Below are positions 24,206 through 31,308 of a stretch of DNA of 31,308 bases, in pieces. The stretch spans positions 1-31,308 of the forward strand of contig CAZHPA010000021.1 in NCBI GenBank assembly GCA_964533945.1. The letters are read 5' to 3'. The DNA is from CAZHPA01 sp964533945 (GTDB taxonomy: Bacteria > Bacillota > Clostridia > Lachnospirales > WRBF01). Numbering within the stretch: the first letter of the stretch is position 1; each line of letters opens with the position of its first letter. Below the pieces are notes generated by a model, which searched no databases, was not told where the DNA came from, and worked only from the letters and a program-made list of their open reading frames with translations. Made by a program: the position numbers and the translations under genes.

Positions 24206-25675
24206 ATGTTTAAGCCAACATTAGAAGAAGTAAAATCTATATCCAATACCTATGATGTTATTCCAATAAGCATTGAAATAACATCGGATATGACACCGCC
24301 CATTGCGGTGTTAAAAGCGCTCAAATCTATTTCCAAACATTGTTTCTTGTTAGAGAGCGTAGAAGATGCAAAGCAATGGGGAAGATATACCTTTTTAGGA
24401 TATAATCCAACACTTGAAATTAGCTGCCAAAACAATGAATTGTTACTTAAAGATAATAATGGTTACAAAAGAACCATTATTGATACGCCAAGCAAATATA
24501 TTAAACAGCTAATGAACACTTTAAAATCTCCAAACTTTGAATATTTACCTCCGTTTACGGGTGGTTTGGTTGGTTACTTTGCTTATGACTACATAAAGTA
24601 TAGCGAGCCCAAGTTAAAACTAAACGCTAAAGATGAAGAAGATTTTCAAGATATAGACATTATGTTGTTTGATAAAATCATTGCCTTTGATAATCTTTTG
24701 CAAAAGCTTTATATTATAGCTAACATCAAAACAGAAAACGTTGTTGTGAACTACGAACAAGCAACACAAGAGATAAAACGCATTTATAGCCTAATAAAGA
24801 ATTTTATTCCTCATTCGGATTATACAGGATTGCTAAAGTCGGATTTTAAGCCATTATTTTCCCAAGATGAATATTGCGAAATGGTGGAAAAAGCTAAACA
24901 ACATATTTATGAAGGAGATATTTTTCAAGTTGTATTGTCGAACCGCTTGTCAGCAGAGTTTGAAGGAAGCTTGCTTGATACTTACAGAATGATGCGAATG
25001 ACAAACCCATCACCGTATATGTTTTATTTTGGCAGCGATACAATGGAAATGGCAGGTGCTTCTCCTGAAACTTTAGTAAAACTACAAGATGGCATATTAC
25101 ATACATTTCCGCTTGCAGGCACACGAAAAAGAGGAGCTACACCACAAGAAGATGTAAATTTAGAAACAGAACTTTTATCAGACGAAAAGGAAATTGCAGA
25201 GCATAATATGCTTGTAGATTTGGGTAGAAATGACTTAGGTAAAATAAGCAAATTTGGTAGCGTAACGGTTGAAAACTATAAATCTGTACTTAAATTTTCT
25301 CATGTTATGCATATTGGCTCAACGATAAGAAGTGAAATTGCAGATGGTTTTTCGGCTATTGATGCAATTGAAGCCGTGCTGCCTGCCGGAACTCTTTCAG
25401 GCGCTCCTAAAATTAAAGCCTGCAAGATTATAAATAAGCTTGAAAATAACAAGCGTGGTGTGTATGGTGGGGCTGTTGGATATATTGATTTTAAAGGCAA
25501 CATGGATACTTGCATTGCTATTCGTTTAGTTTTTAAGAAAAACGGCAAGGTGTTTGTACGTTCCGGTGCCGGAATTGTTGCTGATAGCATACCCAAAAAT
25601 GAATATGAAGAATGCATAAATAAAGCAAGAGCAGTAATTGAGGCATTAAAAAAAGCTAACGGGGGGATTGAATAA
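24206..25675 (+). CDS. trpE: Anthranilate synthase component I
   Basis: The 489-residue enzyme converts chorismate to anthranilate with ammonia passed from TrpG. ATG 24206 is chosen because AAAGGAG lies eight bases upstream; the longer frame from 24161 starts inside the attenuator. The N-terminal domain has CFLLESVEDAKQWGRYTFLG, where LLES is the tryptophan feedback site. The C-terminal chorismate-binding domain shows GDIFQVVLSNRL, NPSPYMFYF, AEHNMLVDLGRNDLG, LPAGTLSGAPKIKA and YGGAVGYIDFKGNMDTCIA. All catalytic blocks are present. It abuts trpG with no gap. Confidence 0.97.
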   Translation: MFKPTLEEVKSISNTYDVIPISIEITSDMTPPIAVLKALKSISKHCFLLESVEDAKQWGRYTFLGYNPTLEISCQNNELLLKDNNGYKRTIIDTPSKYIKQLMNTLKSPNFEYLPPFTGGLVGYFAYDYIKYSEPKLKLNAKDEEDFQDIDIMLFDKIIAFDNLLQKLYIIANIKTENVVVNYEQATQEIKRIYSLIKNFIPHSDYTGLLKSDFKPLFSQDEYCEMVEKAKQHIYEGDIFQVVLSNRLSAEFEGSLLDTYRMMRMTNPSPYMFYFGSDTMEMAGASPETLVKLQDGILHTFPLAGTRKRGATPQEDVNLETELLSDEKEIAEHNMLVDLGRNDLGKISKFGSVTVENYKSVLKFSHVMHIGSTIRSEIADGFSAIDAIEAVLPAGTLSGAPKIKACKIINKLENNKRGVYGGAVGYIDFKGNMDTCIAIRLVFKKNGKVFVRSGAGIVADSIPKNEYEECINKARAVIEALKKANGGIE

Positions 25676-26242
25676 ATGATATTGCTAATTGATAACTATG
25701 ATAGTTTTTCTTACAACTTATATCAACTGGTTGGGGCTATTAATTCTGACATTAAAGTTATTCGCAACGATGAAATGACGATAACGGATATAAACAAACT
25801 TTCTCCATCTCATATTATTTTGTCCCCTGGGCCGGGCAAACCTAGTGAATCAGGGGTATGCGTTAATATTGTAAAAGAATTTGGCGCTTTTATCCCTATA
25901 TTAGGGGTATGTCTTGGGCATCAAGCTATTTATGAAGCGTATGGCGGTACAGTGTCGTATGCTACACAGCTTATGCATGGCAAGCAGTCTAAGGCGTTTC
26001 TTAACCTAAATTGTCCCTTATTTAAGGGCATTGCAGGAACTATTGATGTGGCAAGATATCATTCGTTAATAGGAGTAAAAGAAACTTTGCCAGATGAGCT
26101 TTTAATTACTGCTACCACAACTGACGGGGAAATTATGGCAATTGCACATAAAACTAATCCTGTATTTGGTTTGCAATTTCACCCCGAATCTATATTAACA
26201 AACAGCGGCGACATAATAATTAAAAATTTTTTGGAGGTTTAG
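25676..26242 (+). CDS. trpG: Anthranilate synthase component II (glutamine amidotransferase)
   Basis: This 188-residue class I amidotransferase supplies ammonia to TrpE. Motifs are LSPGPGKPSESG (oxyanion region), GVCLGHQAIYEAYGG with nucleophile Cys79, and LQFHPESIL with His169 and Glu171. The stand-alone subunit is not fused to trpD as in some bacteria. ATG 25676 follows the trpE stop directly, with GGGGGG upstream. The family also serves folate synthesis (pabA), but the position in the operon argues for Trp. Confidence 0.95.
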   Translation: MILLIDNYDSFSYNLYQLVGAINSDIKVIRNDEMTITDINKLSPSHIILSPGPGKPSESGVCVNIVKEFGAFIPILGVCLGHQAIYEAYGGTVSYATQLMHGKQSKAFLNLNCPLFKGIAGTIDVARYHSLIGVKETLPDELLITATTTDGEIMAIAHKTNPVFGLQFHPESILTNSGDIIIKNFLEV

Positions 26243-26243
26243 A

Positions 26244-27254
26244 ATGATTAAGGAAGCAATTATTAAACTCTCAAAGAAACAAGATTTATCTTATCAAGAA
26301 GCAGTTGATGTAATGAATGAAATTATGAACGGAGAAGCAAGCGAAGTGCAAATATCATCGTATTTAACAGCACTTTCGCTAAAAGGGGAAACTATTGACG
26401 AAATTACAGCTTGTGCTGCTGGTATGCGTAAGCACTGTGTAAAGCTTCTTCATGAGCAAAATGTATTAGAAATTGTAGGAACAGGAGGTGACTGTTCAAG
26501 CAGCTTTAACATATCTACAACTGCGGCTATTATTGTTTCTGCTGCAGGCATACCTGTAGCAAAACATGGCAACCGTTCAGCATCAAGCAAATGTGGCTCT
26601 GCCGATGTTTTGGAAGCTTTGGGCGTAAATATTAATATATCTGCAAAGTCAAGCGCAAAATTGCTTGAAGAAATTGGCATTTGTTTTATGTTTGCGCAAA
26701 ACTATCATATTGCTATGAAATATGTTGCGCCTGTTCGCCGTGAACTTGGAATTAGAACAGTGTTTAACATTATAGGTCCGCTATCAAATCCAGCAGGTGC
26801 TAAAATGGAACTTTTAGGTGTGTATGATGAGTCGCTTGTTGAACCTATTGCAAAGGTTCTTGCAAATTTAGGGGTTCAAAATGCTATGGTCGTTTACGGC
26901 AAAGATGGTTTAGACGAAATCTCTCTTTCTGCTTCTACAGTTATTTGCGAAGTGAAAAGCGGTTGGGTTAAATCATATGAAATAACTCCAGAACAGTTTG
27001 GGTTTTCGCGCTGTAATAAAAGCGAGCTTGTAGGCGGAACGGCTGTTGAAAATGCGAAGATAATTAAGGAAATACTAAGCGGCAAAAAGGGGAATAAGCG
27101 AAATGCTGCAATTTTAAACGCTGCTGCCGCTTTATATGTTGCTAAAGAAATTACTATGGAGGGTGCCATAAAAGAAATTACCAAAACTATAGACAGTGGT
27201 AAAGCTTTAGAACAACTTAATCAATTTATAAAAATGTCAAATGAGGTGGAATGA
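26244..27254 (+). CDS. trpD: Anthranilate phosphoribosyltransferase
   Basis: The 336-residue enzyme joins anthranilate to PRPP. The PRPP/phosphate loop is IVGTGGDCSSSFNISTTAA, followed by VAKHGNRSASSKCGSADVLEALG. Anthranilate-site residues lie in the RRELGIRTVFNIIGPLSNP block. Length is normal. The start has GGAGG seven bases upstream and the stop overlaps the trpC start (ATGATG). Confidence 0.97.
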   Translation: MIKEAIIKLSKKQDLSYQEAVDVMNEIMNGEASEVQISSYLTALSLKGETIDEITACAAGMRKHCVKLLHEQNVLEIVGTGGDCSSSFNISTTAAIIVSAAGIPVAKHGNRSASSKCGSADVLEALGVNINISAKSSAKLLEEIGICFMFAQNYHIAMKYVAPVRRELGIRTVFNIIGPLSNPAGAKMELLGVYDESLVEPIAKVLANLGVQNAMVVYGKDGLDEISLSASTVICEVKSGWVKSYEITPEQFGFSRCNKSELVGGTAVENAKIIKEILSGKKGNKRNAAILNAAAALYVAKEITMEGAIKEITKTIDSGKALEQLNQFIKMSNEVE

Positions 27255-27988
27255 TGTTTCTTGAAAAAATTGTAAAATCAACTCAAAGCCGTGTAAAACA
27301 AATACAAGATACCTTTGATTTCCCTTTCGAAAAAGCATTAAGAAACAAAGATATGTCATTTATTTGTGAGGTGAAGAAAGCTTCTCCTTCCAAAGGGGTT
27401 ATTGATGAGAATTTCCCCTATGTTCAAATTGCTTTAGAGTATGAATTGGCGGGAGCGTCGGCTATTTCTGTGCTTACTGAACCGGAATACTTTTTAGGCA
27501 GTGGACTATACCTAAGCCAAATAAATGAAAAAGTAAAAATTCCAACTTTACGCAAAGATTTTATTATTGACCCTATCCAAATATACGAAGCAAAAATTTG
27601 GGGAGCATCGGCAATACTTCTTATAGCAGAAATTTTAAGCAACGAAACCCTTGCGCAGTTTATAAAGCTTGCTGAAAGTCTTGGACTATCTGCATTAGTA
27701 GAAAGCCACAGTTTACCACAACTTAAAAAGTCATTATCTTGTGGGGCTAAAATTGTTGGTGTAAACAATCGAAACCTTGAAACGTTTGAAGTGAACATAA
27801 ATACAAGCTTAAACCTTCGTGAATATGTACCTGAAAATATTGTTTTTGTGTCAGAAAGTGGTATTAATACCACAGAAGACATTGCTCTATTAAAGAAACA
27901 CAAAGTTGATGCTGTTTTAATAGGAGAAGCACTAATGCGAAGTAGCAACAAAAAAGCTATGATTGATAAATTGAGAGGGTGTTTATGA
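27251..27988 (+). CDS. trpC: Indole-3-glycerol phosphate synthase
   Basis: The 245-residue TIM barrel closes the indole ring. The signature FICEVKKASPSKGVI holds the catalytic lysine in the first strand, and VGVNNRNLETFEVN and VSESGINTTEDIALL are the later phosphate-binding blocks. Either ATG 27251 or ATG 27254 may be used; both overlap the trpD stop, so translation is coupled. Its stop overlaps the trpF start. It is a separate protein, not the trpCF fusion of enterobacteria. Confidence 0.97.
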   Translation: MMFLEKIVKSTQSRVKQIQDTFDFPFEKALRNKDMSFICEVKKASPSKGVIDENFPYVQIALEYELAGASAISVLTEPEYFLGSGLYLSQINEKVKIPTLRKDFIIDPIQIYEAKIWGASAILLIAEILSNETLAQFIKLAESLGLSALVESHSLPQLKKSLSCGAKIVGVNNRNLETFEVNINTSLNLREYVPENIVFVSESGINTTEDIALLKKHKVDAVLIGEALMRSSNKKAMIDKLRGCL

Positions 27989-28551
27989 AAATAAAAATTT
28001 GCGGACTGTTTAGAGAATGTGATATTGATTATGCAAACGAAGCTTGCCCTGATTATATTGGTTTTGTATTTGCAAAAAGTAGGCGTATGGTTACTATGGA
28101 AAAAGCAACTTTTCTCAAAAAACAATTGAGCAGTTCAATCCAATCGGTTGGGGTTTTTGTTAACGAAAATGACAACACAATTAATCAAGCTATAAAGAAT
28201 AAAGTAATCGACATAGTGCAGCTACATGGAGATGAGGACGAAAATTTTATAAAAAAGATTGATGCCCCCGTTATTAAGGCGGTAAAAGTTGGTGATGTTA
28301 TATCGCAAAATGCTACATATATTCTTTTCGATAATAGTGTTGCAGGAAGTGGCGAAGCTTTTGACTGGTCACTTTTACCCCAAACTACTATGCCATTCTT
28401 TTTAGCAGGAGGTATTAATATGAGTAACATAAAAAAAGCAATGGAAATTATAAACCCATACGCAATAGATGTTTCAAGCGGTGTGGAAACTAACGGTTTT
28501 AAAGATAGAAATAAAATTTTAGAGATTGTGAGGACTGTAAAAAATGGATAA
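27985..28551 (+). CDS. trpF: Phosphoribosylanthranilate isomerase
   Basis: The 188-residue TIM barrel carries out the Amadori rearrangement of PRA. KIKICGLFRECDIDYAN holds the catalytic Cys, then YIGFVFAKSRRMV, SVGVFVNEN, VQLHGDED, and IDVSSGVETNGFKD with the catalytic Asp and phosphate site. ATG 27985 overlaps the trpC stop (ATGA). It is slightly shorter than typical (about 200 residues) but complete, and overlaps trpB by eight bases. Confidence 0.96.
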   Translation: MKIKICGLFRECDIDYANEACPDYIGFVFAKSRRMVTMEKATFLKKQLSSSIQSVGVFVNENDNTINQAIKNKVIDIVQLHGDEDENFIKKIDAPVIKAVKVGDVISQNATYILFDNSVAGSGEAFDWSLLPQTTMPFFLAGGINMSNIKKAMEIINPYAIDVSSGVETNGFKDRNKILEIVRTVKNG

Positions 28552-29728
28552 AGGTAGATATGGTATTCATGGCGGACAATATATTCCCGAAACCCTAATG
28601 AACGAAATTATAAATTTAGAAAAAAGCTATGAATTTTATAAAAACGATAAATCTTTTAATAATGAGCTTAACTTTTTGTTAAATAATTATGCAGGCAGAC
28701 CATCTATGTTGTATTTTGCAAAAAAAATGACAGAGGATTTAGGTGGAGCAAAAATTTATTTGAAGCGTGAAGATTTAAACCATACAGGTTCTCATAAAAT
28801 TAACAATGTGTTAGGACAGGTGTTGCTTGCTAAAAAAATGGGGAAAACTCGTGTAATTGCTGAAACGGGCGCAGGCCAACATGGCGTTGCAATAGCAACA
28901 GCAGCAGCACTTTTAGGTCTTGAATGCGAAATATTTATGGGTAAGGAAGATACAGAAAGACAAGCTCTAAATGTATTTCGCATGGAACTTTTAGGGGCGA
29001 AAGTTAACGCTGTAACAAGTGGAACACAAACATTAAAAGATGCTGTAAATGAAACTATGCGTGAATGGACTTCTCGTGTGCATGATACACATTATGTATT
29101 AGGCTCAGTAATGGGCCCCCACCCTTTTCCAATGATTGTGCGGGATTTTCAAAGCGTTATTAGTCGTGAAGCAAGAGAACAAATTTTGTTGGCAGAAAGA
29201 AAGTTACCCGACTGTGTAGTCGCCTGTGTTGGGGGCGGAAGCAATGCAATGGGAATATTCTACCATTTTATTCCAGATAAAACAGTAAAACTTATAGGTT
29301 GTGAAGCGGCAGGATATGGAGTTGATACAAATAAACACGCTGCTACCATTGCAAAAGGTGCACTTGGCATTTTTCATGGCATGAAGTCCTATTTCTGTCA
29401 AGATGAATATGGACAAATAGCTCCGGTTTATTCTATTTCTGCAGGACTTGATTATCCTGGAATAGGCCCAGAACACGCAAACCTACATGACATTAAAAGA
29501 GCTGAATATGTGCCTATTACAGATGACGAGGCTGTTGAAGCTTATGAATATCTCTCAAAAACAGAGGGCATAATCCCTGCAATTGAAAGCGCTCATGCTG
29601 TAGCTTATGTTAAGAAAAATGCACCAAAAATGACTAAAGAACAAATAATTATAATTTGTCTTTCAGGGCGTGGTGACAAGGATGTAGCGGCAATTGCAAG
29701 GTATAAGGGGGTAACTGTAAATGAGTAA
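28544..29728 (+). CDS. trpB: Tryptophan synthase beta chain
   Basis: The 394-residue PLP enzyme condenses indole with serine. The Schiff-base lysine is Lys85 in LNHTGSHKINNVLGQ; AETGAGQHGVA holds the catalytic Glu region and CVGGGSNAMG the PLP phosphate loop. This is the TrpB1 class that works with TrpA, starting GRYGIHGGQYIPETLM. GAGG precedes the ATG. It overlaps both neighbours by eight bases. Confidence 0.98.
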   Translation: MDKGRYGIHGGQYIPETLMNEIINLEKSYEFYKNDKSFNNELNFLLNNYAGRPSMLYFAKKMTEDLGGAKIYLKREDLNHTGSHKINNVLGQVLLAKKMGKTRVIAETGAGQHGVAIATAAALLGLECEIFMGKEDTERQALNVFRMELLGAKVNAVTSGTQTLKDAVNETMREWTSRVHDTHYVLGSVMGPHPFPMIVRDFQSVISREAREQILLAERKLPDCVVACVGGGSNAMGIFYHFIPDKTVKLIGCEAAGYGVDTNKHAATIAKGALGIFHGMKSYFCQDEYGQIAPVYSISAGLDYPGIGPEHANLHDIKRAEYVPITDDEAVEAYEYLSKTEGIIPAIESAHAVAYVKKNAPKMTKEQIIIICLSGRGDKDVAAIARYKGVTVNE

Positions 29729-30494
29729 AATATATAAAGCGTTTAAAGATGGTAAGTCGTTTATCGGGTTTGTTACAGCAGGTGACCCTAATATGGAAAA
29801 AACTGAGGAATTTATTTTAACAATGGCCAAGGCGGGTGCTGACCTTATAGAAATAGGTATTCCCTTTTCTGACCCCATAGCCGAAGGTAAAGTAATTGAA
29901 GCCGCAAATGTCCGTGCATTGTCTACCGGTGCTACAACCGATAAGGTGTTTAAAATGGTGCAAAATGTCCGTAAAGAAACAAATATACCTCTTGTATTTT
30001 TAACGTACTTAAATCCTGTTTTTACTTATGGCTATGAAAGATTTTTTGCTCGTTGTAAAACAGTTGATATAGATGGTATTATTATACCCGATATGCCTTA
30101 CGAGGAAAAAAATGAGCTTTTACCATTTTCACAAAAGTATGATGTAGATGTTATAACTTTAATTGCACCAACGTCAAATGAACGAATAACCCAAATTGCA
30201 AAAAATGCTACAGGGTTTATTTATGTTGTATCATCTATGGGTGTTACCGGTGTAAGAAGTGAAATAAAAACTGATTTAAGCACAATTATAACAACTATTC
30301 GCGAAGTTACCAATACACCAATTGCAGTTGGTTTTGGTATTTCCACGCCTGAGCAAGCGAAAGAAATTTCACAGCTTGCAGATGGTATCATCGTAGGTAG
30401 TGCTATTGTAAAAATCATTGAGAAATATGGGGAAAATGCCAAGGAATATATTCAAGAGTATGTTAAACGGATGAAAAAAGCTATAATAATGTAG
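29721..30494 (+). CDS. trpA: Tryptophan synthase alpha chain
   Basis: The 257-residue TIM barrel cleaves indole-3-glycerol phosphate and channels indole to TrpB. The signature DLIEIGIPFSDPIAEG contains catalytic Glu44. The second catalytic acid (Asp60 of the E. coli enzyme) is Glu55 here, a change the family signature allows. YVVSSMGVTGVR and VGFGISTPEQAKE form the phosphate site. It is the last gene of the operon; a terminator follows at 30604. Confidence 0.97.
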   Translation: MSKIYKAFKDGKSFIGFVTAGDPNMEKTEEFILTMAKAGADLIEIGIPFSDPIAEGKVIEAANVRALSTGATTDKVFKMVQNVRKETNIPLVFLTYLNPVFTYGYERFFARCKTVDIDGIIIPDMPYEEKNELLPFSQKYDVDVITLIAPTSNERITQIAKNATGFIYVVSSMGVTGVRSEIKTDLSTIITTIREVTNTPIAVGFGISTPEQAKEISQLADGIIVGSAIVKIIEKYGENAKEYIQEYVKRMKKAIIM

Positions 30495-30603
30495 TGATTA
30501 TAGAAATGTTAAAATAACTTATTGGAAAAGTTGCTAGTAGGCATCTGCAATAGGAAAACTGGAACTGGAAATAAAATATTGTAGATTGAGTAAGCAAAAC
30601 TAT

Positions 30604-30635
30604 AGGACTGCTATATAAACGGCGGTTCTTTTTTT
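30604..30635 (+). terminator. trp operon terminator
   Basis: AGGACTGC (30604-30611) pairs with GCGGTTCT (30622-30629, two G-U pairs), followed by a run of T. It lies about 110 bases after trpA; the gap between holds nothing else I can support. Confidence 0.7.
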
Positions 30636-30657
30636 GTTCTCTATCTTCATTACCTGA

Positions 30658-31308
30658 TTACCAAGCATACTGAATGTAGCCGAACTTAACACCAGTTTCT
30701 GCTTCAATTTCCTTTTGAAGATTGTCGGCAAACTCTGCAAAGCTCTCATTTGCAATAACATGAAGCAGATTAGTATTTTTATCTTCAACACGTTCATCGT
30801 CTTGGTTAACACAGAGACGCAAGCCACACCAGATTTTCTGACGAGTAGTAAAAGTGGACTTTTGGTTCAACAAAGTGCAAACTTGGAAAACGTTAAGGTT
30901 GTCCCAACCCTCCTTTAATGCACTATGCAACCAGATGAGGCGAAGGAAGCAGTCGAATGATAACAACCATTCTTTCTTTTGCATGATGGTCTGATAGGTT
31001 GTAAAATTATCGTCAGAATGGCCTTTGGTGTTCTTGTAATTACCCTTTTCTTATCCTGTAAGAAACAACCGTCCGTCGTGTATGCCGTTGTTTGGAAATT
31101 TATCATTTAAGCCAACGAACCTATCTGAATTTATAAGCTCATCATAAAATTGTTCAAACATCTGCGCATAAATATCCAAGCTACTGTCTGACATAATGTA
31201 GTTGAATACTTCATCAATGAAGAACAACGAAAGCACCTTTGCCAAACTCAATTGACTTAGAACCTGTTCAAATTCTCCTCAATAGCAGTCCGACAAAAGC
31301 AAGAACTA
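30658..31308 (-). pseudogene. Type III restriction enzyme Res subunit, decayed fragment
   Basis: The piece enters from the right window edge and is read in at least three frames. In order, FEQVLSQLSLAKVLSLFFI, then EVFNYIMSDSSLDIYAQMF, FVGLNDKFPNNGIHDG, the shifted KNTKGHSDDNFTTYQTI, and HSALKEGWDNLNVFQVCTL with GLRLCVNQDDERV (helicase motif VI region) and VIANESFAEFADNLQKEIE. These match the helicase part of type III Res subunits. An in-frame TGA lies near 31270, frameshifts lie near 31050 and 30985, and the C-terminal nuclease domain is missing after YIQYAW. Motif VI is also altered (RQKIWCGLR where RQEIGRGLR is usual). It cannot make an active enzyme. Confidence 0.8.

Noticed and set aside
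27424..28125. 233-codon open frame on the minus strand
   Set aside because: It is antisense to trpC and trpF, which have complete family motifs, overlapping starts and good context.

Overview
The window is AT-rich DNA from a low-GC Gram-positive anaerobe, most likely a member of the Clostridia. This rests on strong Shine-Dalgarno sites, short AT-rich intergenic regions, Firmicute-type mobile genes and a compact trpEGDCFBA operon. No rRNA, tRNA or CRISPR array was recognised.

Layout. (1) 1-2434: the 3' end of an RHS-type polymorphic toxin gene, followed by three tandem copies of its putative membrane-anchored immunity gene. The third copy is truncated, and scraps of RHS toxin tail sit before copies 2 and 3. 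(2) 2481-4564: two decayed insertion sequences, one IS630-like and one IS481-like, lie end to end inside a larger imperfect inverted repeat with terminator hairpins on both outer sides. (3) 4632-15344: accessory DNA of plasmid, phage or ICE type. It holds an SF2 helicase, a Rep-like protein, an excisionase-like HTH protein, a GTPase remnant, an XRE regulator, an orphan HicB, a serine resolvase, a hicAB module between direct repeats, and an amidoligase plus class II glutamine amidotransferase pair. Many of these genes carry single-base indels or a nonsense codon. (4) 15345-23603: an intact stretch with a defence and replication character. It holds a reverse transcriptase of the defence-associated (UG/DRT) type with a structured leader and a small downstream partner, an origin-like array of GTCGCTA motifs around a very AT-rich core, a primase/helicase-type ATPase, and a 985-residue SIR2-domain protein resembling DSR defence sirtuins. 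(5) 23967-30635: a complete tryptophan operon with promoter, leader peptide, attenuator and final terminator. (6) 30658-31308: a decayed piece of a type III restriction subunit running off the window edge.

How it works together. The trp operon looks like stable core metabolism controlled by ribosome stalling at Trp codons. The region to its left looks like a genomic island built from layers of mobile DNA. Its best candidates for live function are the reverse transcriptase unit, the SIR2 protein, hicAB and the replication module.

The most interesting candidate system is the reverse transcriptase operon (15907-17795, minus strand). Its leader can fold in two mutually exclusive ways, one of which hides the ribosome-binding site of the reverse transcriptase. 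The amidoligase/amidotransferase pair and the duplicated RHS immunity array come next.
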